7,121 nt of DNA from JBEKHI01 sp050012355 (GTDB lineage Bacteria > Actinomycetota > Actinomycetes > Streptosporangiales > Streptosporangiaceae): NCBI GenBank assembly GCA_050012355.1, contig JBEKHI010000413.1, positions 1-7,121 of the forward strand, given 5' to 3'. Positions 1-5,764 of the stretch are shown in pieces (the stretch's first letter is position 1; every line of letters begins with the position of its first letter). The notes under the pieces are model-generated. The model saw only the letters and a list, made by a program, of their open reading frames with translations, was not told the DNA's origin and searched no databases. The position numbers and the translations under genes are program-made.

Positions 1-2
1 GT

Positions 3-71
3 GGCTCGTTGCAGGCGTTGGTTAGCCGCGCCAGACAGCTCATCGAGACCATCGGCAGCAAGCTGTCATGA
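3..71 (+). CDS. 3' end of an unknown gene (C-terminal 22 residues)
   Basis: Only the tail is inside the window. Frame 3 reads GSLQALVSRARQLIETIGSK, then LS and a TGA stop. The tail looks like an amphipathic helix (Leu/Ile spaced among Arg, Gln and Lys). Its TGA overlaps the ATG of the next gene (ATGA, 68-71), so it is very probably the upstream cistron of the same operon. No function can be assigned from 22 residues. Its identity would say a lot about the job of the GHKL-peptidase operon downstream. Confidence 0.6.
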   Translation, partial: GSLQALVSRARQLIETIGSKLS

Positions 72-442
72 CTCCGGGCGAATTGCTTGACGCCGCCCAT
101 CGTGTTCTACATGAACCGGGGACAGTGTCGGGCGGATGGCCCCGCATGGTCGCGCTGCTCACCAGACAAGCGCTGGAAAAGGCCATCGACGAGTTCTGGG
201 ACTCCCGTCAGGACACGGCGGGGCTGTCTCACTGTAAACGCAGAACGCAGCTGGTGTGCCTGCCCTTTTATCTCGACGCTCGCTTGGCGCTGGAGGCCTC
301 CTACGTCTGGGCCGCGCTCAGCGACGCGTGCCACTATCACGCCTACGAGCTCGCCCCCACCGCCGGCGAGCTGGCCAGATGGATTGATGTCGTCGCCGGG
401 CTAATCGAATCGATTGATTCACCAGTGAAGGGACCAGGATGA
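68..442 (+). CDS. Small all-helical protein, possibly HEPN-like, coupled to the GHKL-peptidase gene
   Basis: A 124-aa soluble protein with no signal peptide or membrane segment. Predicted content is mostly helical. An early helix contains LLTRQALEKAIDEFW, and a central one runs through RTQLVCLPFYLDARLALE. A later block, YVWAALSDACHYHAYELAP, is followed by a helix starting at TAGELARWI. The RQALE...W helix and the W..LS..CHYHAYEL block recall HEPN-type four-helix proteins found beside toxins and defence ATPases. The usual R-x4-6-H RNase motif is not clearly present, so a catalytic role is not supported. A non-catalytic helical partner fits as well. The ATG at 68 overlaps the preceding stop and lacks a good Shine-Dalgarno, which suggests reinitiation. 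Its TGA (440-442) overlaps the ATG of the next gene. Third positions are mainly G/C in this frame, so the gene is real. The HEPN reading is an inference from helix pattern only. Confidence 0.75.
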   Translation: MTPGELLDAAHRVLHEPGTVSGGWPRMVALLTRQALEKAIDEFWDSRQDTAGLSHCKRRTQLVCLPFYLDARLALEASYVWAALSDACHYHAYELAPTAGELARWIDVVAGLIESIDSPVKGPG

Positions 443-1845
443 AGCTCACGGATGGCGCGGAGCACGCGTTCGATTTGAACATCGAGAAGGTGCTGGAGCA
501 CTGGACGGTGCCGTTCGCGGTCCGCGAGCTGATCTCGAACGCGCTCGACGAACAGGCGCTTACTGGGACTGCAGACCCCGGGATCTATAAGGACGATGCG
601 GGGCGCTGGCATGTGCGCGATGCCGGGCGGGGTGTGCGCTATGAGCACCTGACCCAGAAGGAAAACGCGGAAAAGCGCCTGCACCCGCAGGTCATAGGTC
701 AGTTCGGCATGGGTTTGAAGGATGCGCTCGCGGTCTTCGACCGGCGAGGAATCGATGTAGCGATCCGCTCGCGGCACGCCGACATCACAACCGGGCGCAG
801 GCCCAAGGAAGGCTTCCCGGACGTGGTTACTCTGCACGCCCTGGTGTCCCAGCCCTCTGATCCGCAGCGAGTCGGGACCGACGTCATTCTCGGCGACGTC
901 AAGGATGCCGATATTGAGCAGGCCAAGCACTTCTTCCTGCGATACAGCGGCGAAACTCTCCTGGAGACCACCGAGTACGGTGACGTCCTTGCCCGGGCTG
1001 ACGGCTGGCAGCCCGCCCGGATCTACGTCAAGGGCCTGTTTGTCGCCGAGGAGCCGAATTTCCTGTTCTCCTACAACGTCACCAAGTTGTCGGCGCCGTT
1101 GCGTAGGGCGCTGAACCGTGAGCGCAGCAACGTCGGCCGCAGCGCGTACTCGGAGCGAGTCAAGAACATCCTCACAGCATGCCGATCCACTGCCGTCGCC
1201 GGGCCGCTCGCCGACGACCTGAACGGCTATGCGGCGGGACGGCTGCATGACGAGCTCGCCTGGCGGGATGTGGCCTTGCACGCCTGCCGGGTGCTGCAGA
1301 CCAACGAGAAGGTCCTGTTCGTCACCGCCTGGCAGATGGCGGCCGATACCGCCCAGCTCCGTTATGCCCGAGATGACGGGTATCGCATCGTGGTGGTTCC
1401 GGAAGATATCGCGCGATCTCTTGGTGATCTCACCGACCTCAACGGCGAGCCTTTGGTCGACCTCGGCCGCTACCGCGACGAGTGGAACGACAGCTTCTCC
1501 TTCACCTTCGTCGACCCCACAGTGATGACCCGAGCCGAGCGAAACGTGTACGCCAGAACCGCTGATATAGCGGCCCTCGCCCGCGTCGACCTTCGCAAGG
1601 CTGCGGTGCTGATCTCGGAAACCATGCGGCTGAGTGATCTGGGCGATCCGGTGCTTGGGCTCTGGGAGGCAACCGAGCAGCGGATCGTCATCCGCCGGGA
1701 TCAGCTCGGTGGGGTCGCCAGCTATGCGGGCACCCTCCTGCACGAAATTGGTCACATGGTCAGCGGCAAGACGGATGGGACACTGGACTTTGAATCCGAG
1801 CTTTCCCGCCTCCTCGGTGTCACTGCGGCCGCAGCTCTGAAATAG
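439..1845 (+). CDS. GHKL (Hsp90/MORC-type) ATPase fused to a C-terminal HExxH zincin-like domain
   Basis: This 468-aa protein carries the full GHKL ATP-binding signature. The N box is around E30-N34 (RELISNALDE), G1 is DAGRG at 61-65, and G2 is IGQFGMGLKDAL at 86-97. A transducer-like segment follows: RIYVKGLFV (194-202), where K198 is a candidate ATPase lysine, and ALNRERSNVGR (224-234). The last third is a different domain. An edge-strand segment reading EQRIVIRRDQL leads into TLLHEIGHMVSG, which contains H435-E436-x-x-H439. Acidic residues D450, E452 and E454 lie 11-15 residues after the second His, and one could be the third zinc ligand, as in gluzincins. The protein ends about 30 residues after the motif. 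The start is well supported by GAAGGGA (427-433) 5 nt before the ATG, which overlaps the previous stop. There is no signal peptide, so it acts in the cytosol. The likely role is an ATP-gated clamp or sensor controlling a metallopeptidase, perhaps in stress or phage defence. The motifs are seen; the function is inferred. Confidence 0.88.
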   Translation: MKLTDGAEHAFDLNIEKVLEHWTVPFAVRELISNALDEQALTGTADPGIYKDDAGRWHVRDAGRGVRYEHLTQKENAEKRLHPQVIGQFGMGLKDALAVFDRRGIDVAIRSRHADITTGRRPKEGFPDVVTLHALVSQPSDPQRVGTDVILGDVKDADIEQAKHFFLRYSGETLLETTEYGDVLARADGWQPARIYVKGLFVAEEPNFLFSYNVTKLSAPLRRALNRERSNVGRSAYSERVKNILTACRSTAVAGPLADDLNGYAAGRLHDELAWRDVALHACRVLQTNEKVLFVTAWQMAADTAQLRYARDDGYRIVVVPEDIARSLGDLTDLNGEPLVDLGRYRDEWNDSFSFTFVDPTVMTRAERNVYARTADIAALARVDLRKAAVLISETMRLSDLGDPVLGLWEATEQRIVIRRDQLGGVASYAGTLLHEIGHMVSGKTDGTLDFESELSRLLGVTAAAALK

Positions 1846-1869
1846 CGCACAGGCAGTTGCAACCGACGC

Positions 1870-1890
1870 AGCCCGCCGCGACAACGGGCT
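1870..1890. terminator. Possible bidirectional hairpin between convergent genes
   Basis: A 6-bp perfect stem, AGCCCG (1870-1875) with CGGGCT (1885-1890) and a 9-nt loop, sits 24 bp after the stop of the GHKL gene. It reaches the stop codon of the convergent minus-strand remnant at 1889-1891. There is no T-tract on either side. The position suits a shared terminator, but the stem is short and could occur by chance in GC-rich DNA. Confidence 0.3.
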
Positions 1891-2467
1891 ATCGGGCGGA
1901 CCCGCGTCTTCCCCGCAGTACGGCGTCAAGCAGCGCCTCCGGCCCTTGCGTCCGGGGCGAGCGGATCACCCGCTGATACCCCTTCTCGTACGCATCCACC
2001 ATGGCGAGGGTCTTCTCGGTCAGGGCAGGCCGGATACCGCGTTCGGCGTGGCAGAACCGGACGTATGCCCGCAGGAGCTCGGGAGCCTTGCGAGGGACTC
2101 CACGAACTCCGGCATCGTAAGCTCGTTTTGCTCGCGTGAGCGCGCCGGCTCGAACGGGTCCTTCCTCCGCGGGTCGAGGTTCGCCACTATCGAGCTTGCG
2201 AACGCGAGAAAGTCGAGTGGATCGCCGGCAGCCAGCCGCTGGCGGACGCCAACCACCAGATCGGCCCGGTCCGGCCGAGGCGGCCGCGCGGACCATGGCC
2301 GCGGCGGCCGCCTGCGCTGCTGACCGTTCTTCGGACGCCGCCCACACGATTTCGGCATGACACCAGGCCAGCGAAAGTGGGCCGCCGCACGCTTTCTCCA
2401 GAACGACGCGTGGTGACTTGTCCCGGTAGCCGCTCAGCACCGGGAAGCGGACATCCTCCTCGTCCAT
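1889..2467 (-). pseudogene. Frame-shifted, internally deleted remnant of an actinobacterial hypothetical gene
   Basis: One open frame runs through, but the protein-like signal moves between frames. From ATG 2467 to about 2290 the frame gives plausible protein (MDEEDVRFPVLSGYRDKSPR, later WCHAEIVWAASEERSAAQA). From about 2271 to about 2096 a second frame carries the signal: DRADLVVGVRQRLAAGDPLD, then ANLDPRRKDPFEP, then MPEFVESLAR. From about 2095 to 1889 the signal returns to the first frame: PELLRAYVRFCHAERGIRP, then YQRVIRSPRTQGPEALL. From memory, the second and third blocks are the N- and C-terminal ends of one actinobacterial hypothetical family of several hundred residues. The junction near 2090-2100 would then mark loss of the middle. 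I do not recognise the first block; it may be the gene's own N-terminus or a different gene. The 192-aa through-reading frame could still be translated, with a scrambled middle. The function of the parent family is unknown to me. Confidence 0.6.
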
Positions 2468-2501
2468 ACGAACGGTTAGCCAGCAAGTGTTCGTATGGAC
2501 G
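2461..2501. repeat. Perfect 13-bp inverted repeat over the start of the minus-strand remnant
   Basis: CGTCCATACGAAC (2461-2473) and GTTCGTATGGACG (2489-2501) are exact reverse complements separated by 15 bp. Each arm carries ATGGAC on one strand. The left arm contains the minus-strand ATG at 2467 that begins the remnant gene. As DNA it could be a dimeric repressor operator; as RNA it would bury that start codon in a stem. No T-tract follows, so a terminator is unlikely. A 13-bp perfect match at this spacing is not expected by chance in a window of this size. Confidence 0.7.
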
Positions 2502-2528
2502 GAACGGCTGTGGCCAGCTTTTGCTGGC
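2479..2528. repeat. Loop complementarity and short hairpin next to the inverted repeat
   Basis: GCCAGC (2513-2518), TTTT and GCTGGC (2523-2528) form a tight 6-bp hairpin. In addition GCCAGCAA (2479-2486), lying in the loop of the 13-bp inverted repeat, is complementary to TTGCTGGC (2521-2528). As RNA the two can form either two separate hairpins or an H-type pseudoknot. No function is shown by the sequence. Confidence 0.4.
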
Positions 2529-2762
2529 GCGATGCCCCGGGTCGAGCGCCTACTCGCCGGCCTCAACGCCTTCGGCCAGACTCTCATCAGCCTCGAAGCG
2601 CTCGCCTGGCCTGCCGACGTGGCCGGAACGCCTGTCCACGATGGGCACCTAACCACAAGGCCAGGACCTGTAAGGAATGCTCTTGTGCGTCGAGGAGGAC
2701 ATCGACAAGCACACGGTACTAAGCCGCCACCTGATCGGCGGTCAGGTAGGCAGCGACGTTAA
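2487..2762 (+). CDS. Coding-like fragment or small gene, unrecognised
   Basis: From GTG 2487 the frame encodes 91 aa. The stretch from about 2532 to 2640 has strong third-position G/C bias and an ordinary amphipathic composition: MPRVERLLAGLNAFGQTLIS, then LEALAWPADVAGTP. After about 2650 the bias vanishes and the peptide becomes a run of Arg, Pro and Gly, so the original reading frame probably ended or was cut there. There is no clear Shine-Dalgarno, and the start lies inside the 13-bp inverted repeat. I do not recognise the sequence. It may be a remnant left by the same rearrangements that damaged the minus-strand gene, and the minus strand is also open here. Existence as a functional gene is doubtful. 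Confidence 0.3.
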   Translation: MFVWTERLWPAFAGAMPRVERLLAGLNAFGQTLISLEALAWPADVAGTPVHDGHLTTRPGPVRNALVRRGGHRQAHGTKPPPDRRSGRQRR

Positions 2763-2948
2763 GGCGCCCAGGGAAAGTCAGCAAGTTCCCAGGCATCGGC
2801 ACCGGGAAGGCTCATGGTCCTCTGTAATTCCGCAGGTACTCGGGTTTTTAGTGTACCGGCGTGGTAGCAGAGGGTGCGTTTTCCGTCTCGAAGCCAGACC
2901 GACCGGAAAGCCCCGAAACCGCCGAAGTCCCACTATCGGCCTTCACGC
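2657..2948. other. About 290 bp without a convincing gene, downstream of the minus-strand operon
   Basis: No frame shows a sustained coding signature. Two tiny minus-strand frames overlap. One is 18 aa from ATG 2815 (MSLPGADAWELADFPWAP), with AGAGG just upstream. The other is 25 aa from ATG 2796, ending ...YLTADQVAA at the TAG in 2719-2721. The ending resembles the opening of an excisionase-type HTH, which would make it a fragment. An imperfect hairpin (CGCAGGTAC 2831-2839 with GTACCGGCG 2853-2861) and a 6-bp stem (TTTCCG 2880-2885 with CGGAAA 2904-2909) lie 40-120 bp after the last gene of the minus-strand operon. They might help termination, but neither is followed by a T-tract. Confidence 0.5.
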
Positions 2949-3641
2949 CTACACGTGTAACGTGAGCTCTCCGCCAGCAAGCTGGTACCGCATGAGCGCC
3001 TCGGCGAGGGCCCCGGGACGGCGGGTTGGCACGACCCAAGTGTCCCAGGTCCGCGGCTGAACCTGCCACGTCCGGAACGGGACGCCCAGCATGCCGCCAA
3101 GGTTGTGGAAGACCCTGCCCGGCCCCAGCGCCGTCCCGGTGACCCCGGACGGGTACAGCTCAACTACCAGCGCTGCCCGCATGAACGGCGCGCTCATCAC
3201 CCCGATGTCACAAGCCGACCCGCCCCACCGGGTATTGAACGTGTGATAGTGCCGGGCGAGGCGCCGCAGTTCGTCCCGATCGGTCACCACCCGCGTGTCC
3301 CGCACCGAGTTCCACGGGCAGGAGTACACACCCCAGCTCTGGTGATACGCAGACGGCCTGCGCGACAGCGCCCGCGGCGATCCGATCGCCCCCACGGTGA
3401 TCCCCGAATCGTCAACCCGGATCCCCGTCGGCCAGTTCCGGTAAAGGAACCCCGACGTGACCAGCGACAGGTAGGCCGCCATGCCCACCGCGCCGAACCA
3501 GACCGGGCTGACCATAACGGCTATCACCACGAACGCCACGTCCGCGACGGCCGGGGCAACCAGGAGCCAGACCAGAAACCGTGGTGTCCGCGCGCAGCGC
3601 AATTCGGCGTACTCGCTAGTCTGGCGCTGCCTGACTATCAC
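2949..3641 (-). CDS. Two-TM membrane protein with a PH-like beta-rich domain, last gene of the WXG operon
   Basis: 230 aa. After a basic cytosolic N-terminus of about 21 residues there are two adjacent hydrophobic segments: about 22-45 (FLVWLLVAPAVADVAFVVIA onward) and about 47-66 (PVWFGAVGMAAYLSLVTSGF). The remaining 165 residues begin YRNWPTGIRVDDSGITVG and continue with WGVYSCPWNSVRDTRVVTD. That pattern is common in actinobacterial membrane proteins with a bacterial PH-like domain after a TM pair, where a strand-turn carrying 'GI.V...GI..G' is followed by 'PW..V'. The start is GTG at 3641, preceded by GGAGGGGG (3656-3649, 7 nt spacing). It overlaps the upstream TGA by 4 nt (GTGA), so translation is coupled. 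The probable role is a membrane-bound accessory of the neighbouring WXG proteins. The PH-like label is an inference from pattern; the two TM segments are seen directly. Confidence 0.75.
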   Translation of the reverse strand: MIVRQRQTSEYAELRCARTPRFLVWLLVAPAVADVAFVVIAVMVSPVWFGAVGMAAYLSLVTSGFLYRNWPTGIRVDDSGITVGAIGSPRALSRRPSAYHQSWGVYSCPWNSVRDTRVVTDRDELRRLARHYHTFNTRWGGSACDIGVMSAPFMRAALVVELYPSGVTGTALGPGRVFHNLGGMLGVPFRTWQVQPRTWDTWVVPTRRPGALAEALMRYQLAGGELTLHV

Positions 3642-4411
3642 GGCATAGCCCCCTCCAGGAACCCTGCCATGGCTGCCTCCAGCTCGGGACGAGCGTAGTC
3701 GCGCGCAGCATCCGGGTTACCGGAGTCCCACCCCGCAACGCGAGCGGCCGTCCCGTTGCCGCGCACCTTCAATCGCTGCCCGATCCGGCCCCGGGCATCT
3801 ACCGGGGTGAACCGGGTCACGACACGCCCAGGTTCTTTCGACCAGCGGTGCAGCTTATCCACCGGGCGTATCACCATGTCAGCCAGCAACTGCCCCGCCC
3901 GCTGCGGCGACACTAGCACGTACGCGTAGCCGCAGGTCAGCGGCCTCACTCCCCGTTTGGCAGGGTCACCCGCGATGTGGGCGAGGGACTCAACGGCGAC
4001 CGCACGCACCGGCTCGCGTTCATCCCCGAGAGCGAACATCGACAGTACCGGCACGGACAGCCCGTCGCTTTCCACGACCACGGCGTACGCTGGCCGACAG
4101 CGGGACGCGAGGATGACACCCAGCTCCGGGCTCATGGCATACTCCGCCTGGCCCGGCTTCTCGATCAGCAGCCCCTTGCGCACTAGCCTGTCCGTCGCCG
4201 ACCGGATGTACTCACCGCGTTCCCGCTCATCGAACTGCAGCCAGGCCTTCGCCGTGGCCTCGGGGAAGACCGCGTGCCGCGGTCCGCCCAGCATGCACAG
4301 GTCCGCTCCGGCGAGCGCGGCCAGCGGCACGTCCTCAGACCCGGACCGGCGGATCAGAGTCCGGACAGCCTCCGCCCGCAGATCCGGGTCCGTCATGTTC
4401 AGTCCGGTCAT
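3638..4411 (-). CDS. Putative ESX secretion-associated (EspG-like) protein
   Basis: 257 aa, soluble, no signal peptide, about the size of mycobacterial EspG proteins. The N-terminal part contains AKAWLQFDERERGEYIRSAT, then DRLVRKGLLI, followed by YAMSPELGVILASRCRPAYA. This helix, short turn, 'GLL', 'L.P.L...L..R.RP' order is how many EspG/ESX-associated proteins begin. The middle section has alternating hydrophobic strands (CGYAYVLVSPQRAGQLLADM). EspG proteins are cytosolic chaperones for type VII secretion substrates, and the gene directly follows a WXG-domain gene, which agrees. ATG 4411 abuts the preceding TAG (4412-4414) with no spacer, and GGAAG lies 10 nt upstream. A second in-frame ATG at 4396 is possible but has no visible Shine-Dalgarno. 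Its TGA overlaps the next gene's GTG. The family call is an inference; the gene itself is solid. Confidence 0.7.
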   Translation of the reverse strand: MTGLNMTDPDLRAEAVRTLIRRSGSEDVPLAALAGADLCMLGGPRHAVFPEATAKAWLQFDERERGEYIRSATDRLVRKGLLIEKPGQAEYAMSPELGVILASRCRPAYAVVVESDGLSVPVLSMFALGDEREPVRAVAVESLAHIAGDPAKRGVRPLTCGYAYVLVSPQRAGQLLADMVIRPVDKLHRWSKEPGRVVTRFTPVDARGRIGQRLKVRGNGTAARVAGWDSGNPDAARDYARPELEAAMAGFLEGAMP

Positions 4412-5764
4412 CTAAAACCAGCTTCCGATCGGCGAGGCGATCGTATGCCACACAGACCGTGCTTTGTGCCCGATCTCCTTGCTCCCGTCGACCACGCCCT
4501 TGCCAACGTCCGCCGCCGCACGGCCCGCATCCTCGGCCGCCCGCACATCACCACTACCGATGTCAACTGCGGCATCGCCGATGCCTTGACCGACGTACTC
4601 GGCTGCCCGGAGGTCTCCGCCGACGATGTCGTTGACCGCGTCGCGAAACGGCGTCCAGTGGTGATACGCGAAATCACCGGCGAGATAGATACCGGTAACC
4701 GCGATCACTACCTCGCCCACCACCGGGATAGGTGCCGTCACGCCATCCGCGACGCCGAGCCAGCCTGCCTCGGCTGCCATTCCCGTAAGGATGCCAAGGG
4801 CATTAGCCCCGGCCGCAGCGCGATCCACATCGCCCAGCACGCCCGTGTCCTGCGGGCCGACCAGCGTCCCGGTGTCCGCTATCAGCCCGAGGCCGTCCAT
4901 CGCGTACGACAATCCATCGACCTCCGAAAGGAACCTGGCGGCTGTCTCGCCCCAGCGAGGCGCGAACGCCGCCCACGCGTCCAGCATCCGGCCCGTGCGC
5001 TCGATCTTCTGCGCGGTCTGGATCAGCTCGTCGCCGACGAACTCGCCCTCTTTGAGTAGCTCCTCAATATTCTGCAGACCCTCATCAACAGCCTCGACCA
5101 GCTTGACCGGCTCCTCACCGGCCTTCTTCAGCAGATCAACCCAATGGTCGCCGGCGCCGATGTCGAAGGGAGCCAGGAGCCCTTCCAGTACCTTGCGCTC
5201 AGGCTCGGTATGCTCCCACACCCCCGGTTGGTCCGCCCTGACTCCCGCGACGGCGCGGCGGACATTCGTATGCAACTGCTCCGCCGACCGCGTATCCGGC
5301 AGCGCAGTTGCGAGGTGATGCTCCACCTGCGCGAGCCGACTTGCGCACACCGACGCCGCGTGGTCCAGCTGGTCGGTAATGTCACCGGCCTTCTGCCCGA
5401 ACTGGCTCATCGCCTGTATCCGGTCCAGCGGGTCCAGATGAACGCTCAAATTGCCGGCCTGATGGTTCAGTGCGGCCATGTCCTGCTGGGCTTCCTCCAA
5501 CGCGGCAGCGTAGTTGCTCAGCGCCAGCGCCGTGTCCACTGCGATCTCACATACTGGGGTGAACCGGTCGCCGACCTGGCCCGTAGCGTGCCGGAACTGG
5601 TCCGCGAAGCCGCCGGTCCAAGTGCTATCGGTGTCGCTGGCGTGATTACGGAAGGACGACTGCACCCCCGCATGCTTCATGGCCATTATCCGAAGCGACT
5701 GGATGACCCGCCGGAGCTCCTCCGGGTCACCCGGCGGCACCTCGAAATCGCCCCCGCCCGTCAC
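4412..5764 (-). CDS. Large WXG-domain protein, probable type VII secretion substrate
   Basis: 450 aa. The N-terminal 100 or so residues form a WXG100-like helical hairpin: a first helix around LRRVIQSLRIMAMKHAGVQS, the turn motif W49-T-G51 (DSTWTGGFADQF), and a second helix through VDTALALSNYAAALEEAQQD. Further coiled-coil-rich helices follow to about residue 230. Residues about 322-367 are hydrophobic (VVGEVVIAVTGIYLAGDFAY) and may insert in or associate with a membrane. The C-terminus carries a 22-residue imperfect repeat containing GDLRAAE and GDVRAAE (from 383 and 405). No recognised enzyme or toxin motif is visible. Proteins with this order are common near ESX-type genes in actinomycetes. 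The start is GTG 5764, which overlaps the preceding TGA; GAGGAGG (5781-5775) lies 10 nt upstream. It is probably secreted together with the 90-aa protein encoded just upstream; secretion is inferred, not shown. Confidence 0.8.
   Translation of the reverse strand: MTGGGDFEVPPGDPEELRRVIQSLRIMAMKHAGVQSSFRNHASDTDSTWTGGFADQFRHATGQVGDRFTPVCEIAVDTALALSNYAAALEEAQQDMAALNHQAGNLSVHLDPLDRIQAMSQFGQKAGDITDQLDHAASVCASRLAQVEHHLATALPDTRSAEQLHTNVRRAVAGVRADQPGVWEHTEPERKVLEGLLAPFDIGAGDHWVDLLKKAGEEPVKLVEAVDEGLQNIEELLKEGEFVGDELIQTAQKIERTGRMLDAWAAFAPRWGETAARFLSEVDGLSYAMDGLGLIADTGTLVGPQDTGVLGDVDRAAAGANALGILTGMAAEAGWLGVADGVTAPIPVVGEVVIAVTGIYLAGDFAYHHWTPFRDAVNDIVGGDLRAAEYVGQGIGDAAVDIGSGDVRAAEDAGRAAADVGKGVVDGSKEIGHKARSVWHTIASPIGSWF

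Noticed and set aside
343..1929. 528-aa open frame on the minus strand opposite the GHKL gene
   Set aside because: It is the antisense shadow of a gene with unmistakable GHKL motifs, typical of GC-rich DNA; its composition is Arg/Gly/Val-rich with no recognisable domain.
2831..2861. Hairpin as terminator of the minus-strand operon
   Set aside because: The stem has a mismatch, the loop is 13 nt, and the T-run is inside the loop rather than after the stem.
2677..3060. 127-aa plus-strand open frame across the gene-poor stretch
   Set aside because: No third-position bias, low-complexity Arg/Ser/Pro content, and its last third is antisense to the two-TM protein gene.
4274..5059. 261-aa plus-strand open frame
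   Set aside because: It lies antisense to the EspG-like and WXG genes, is rich in Arg, His and Pro, has no ribosome site, and the opposite strand shows clear domains.
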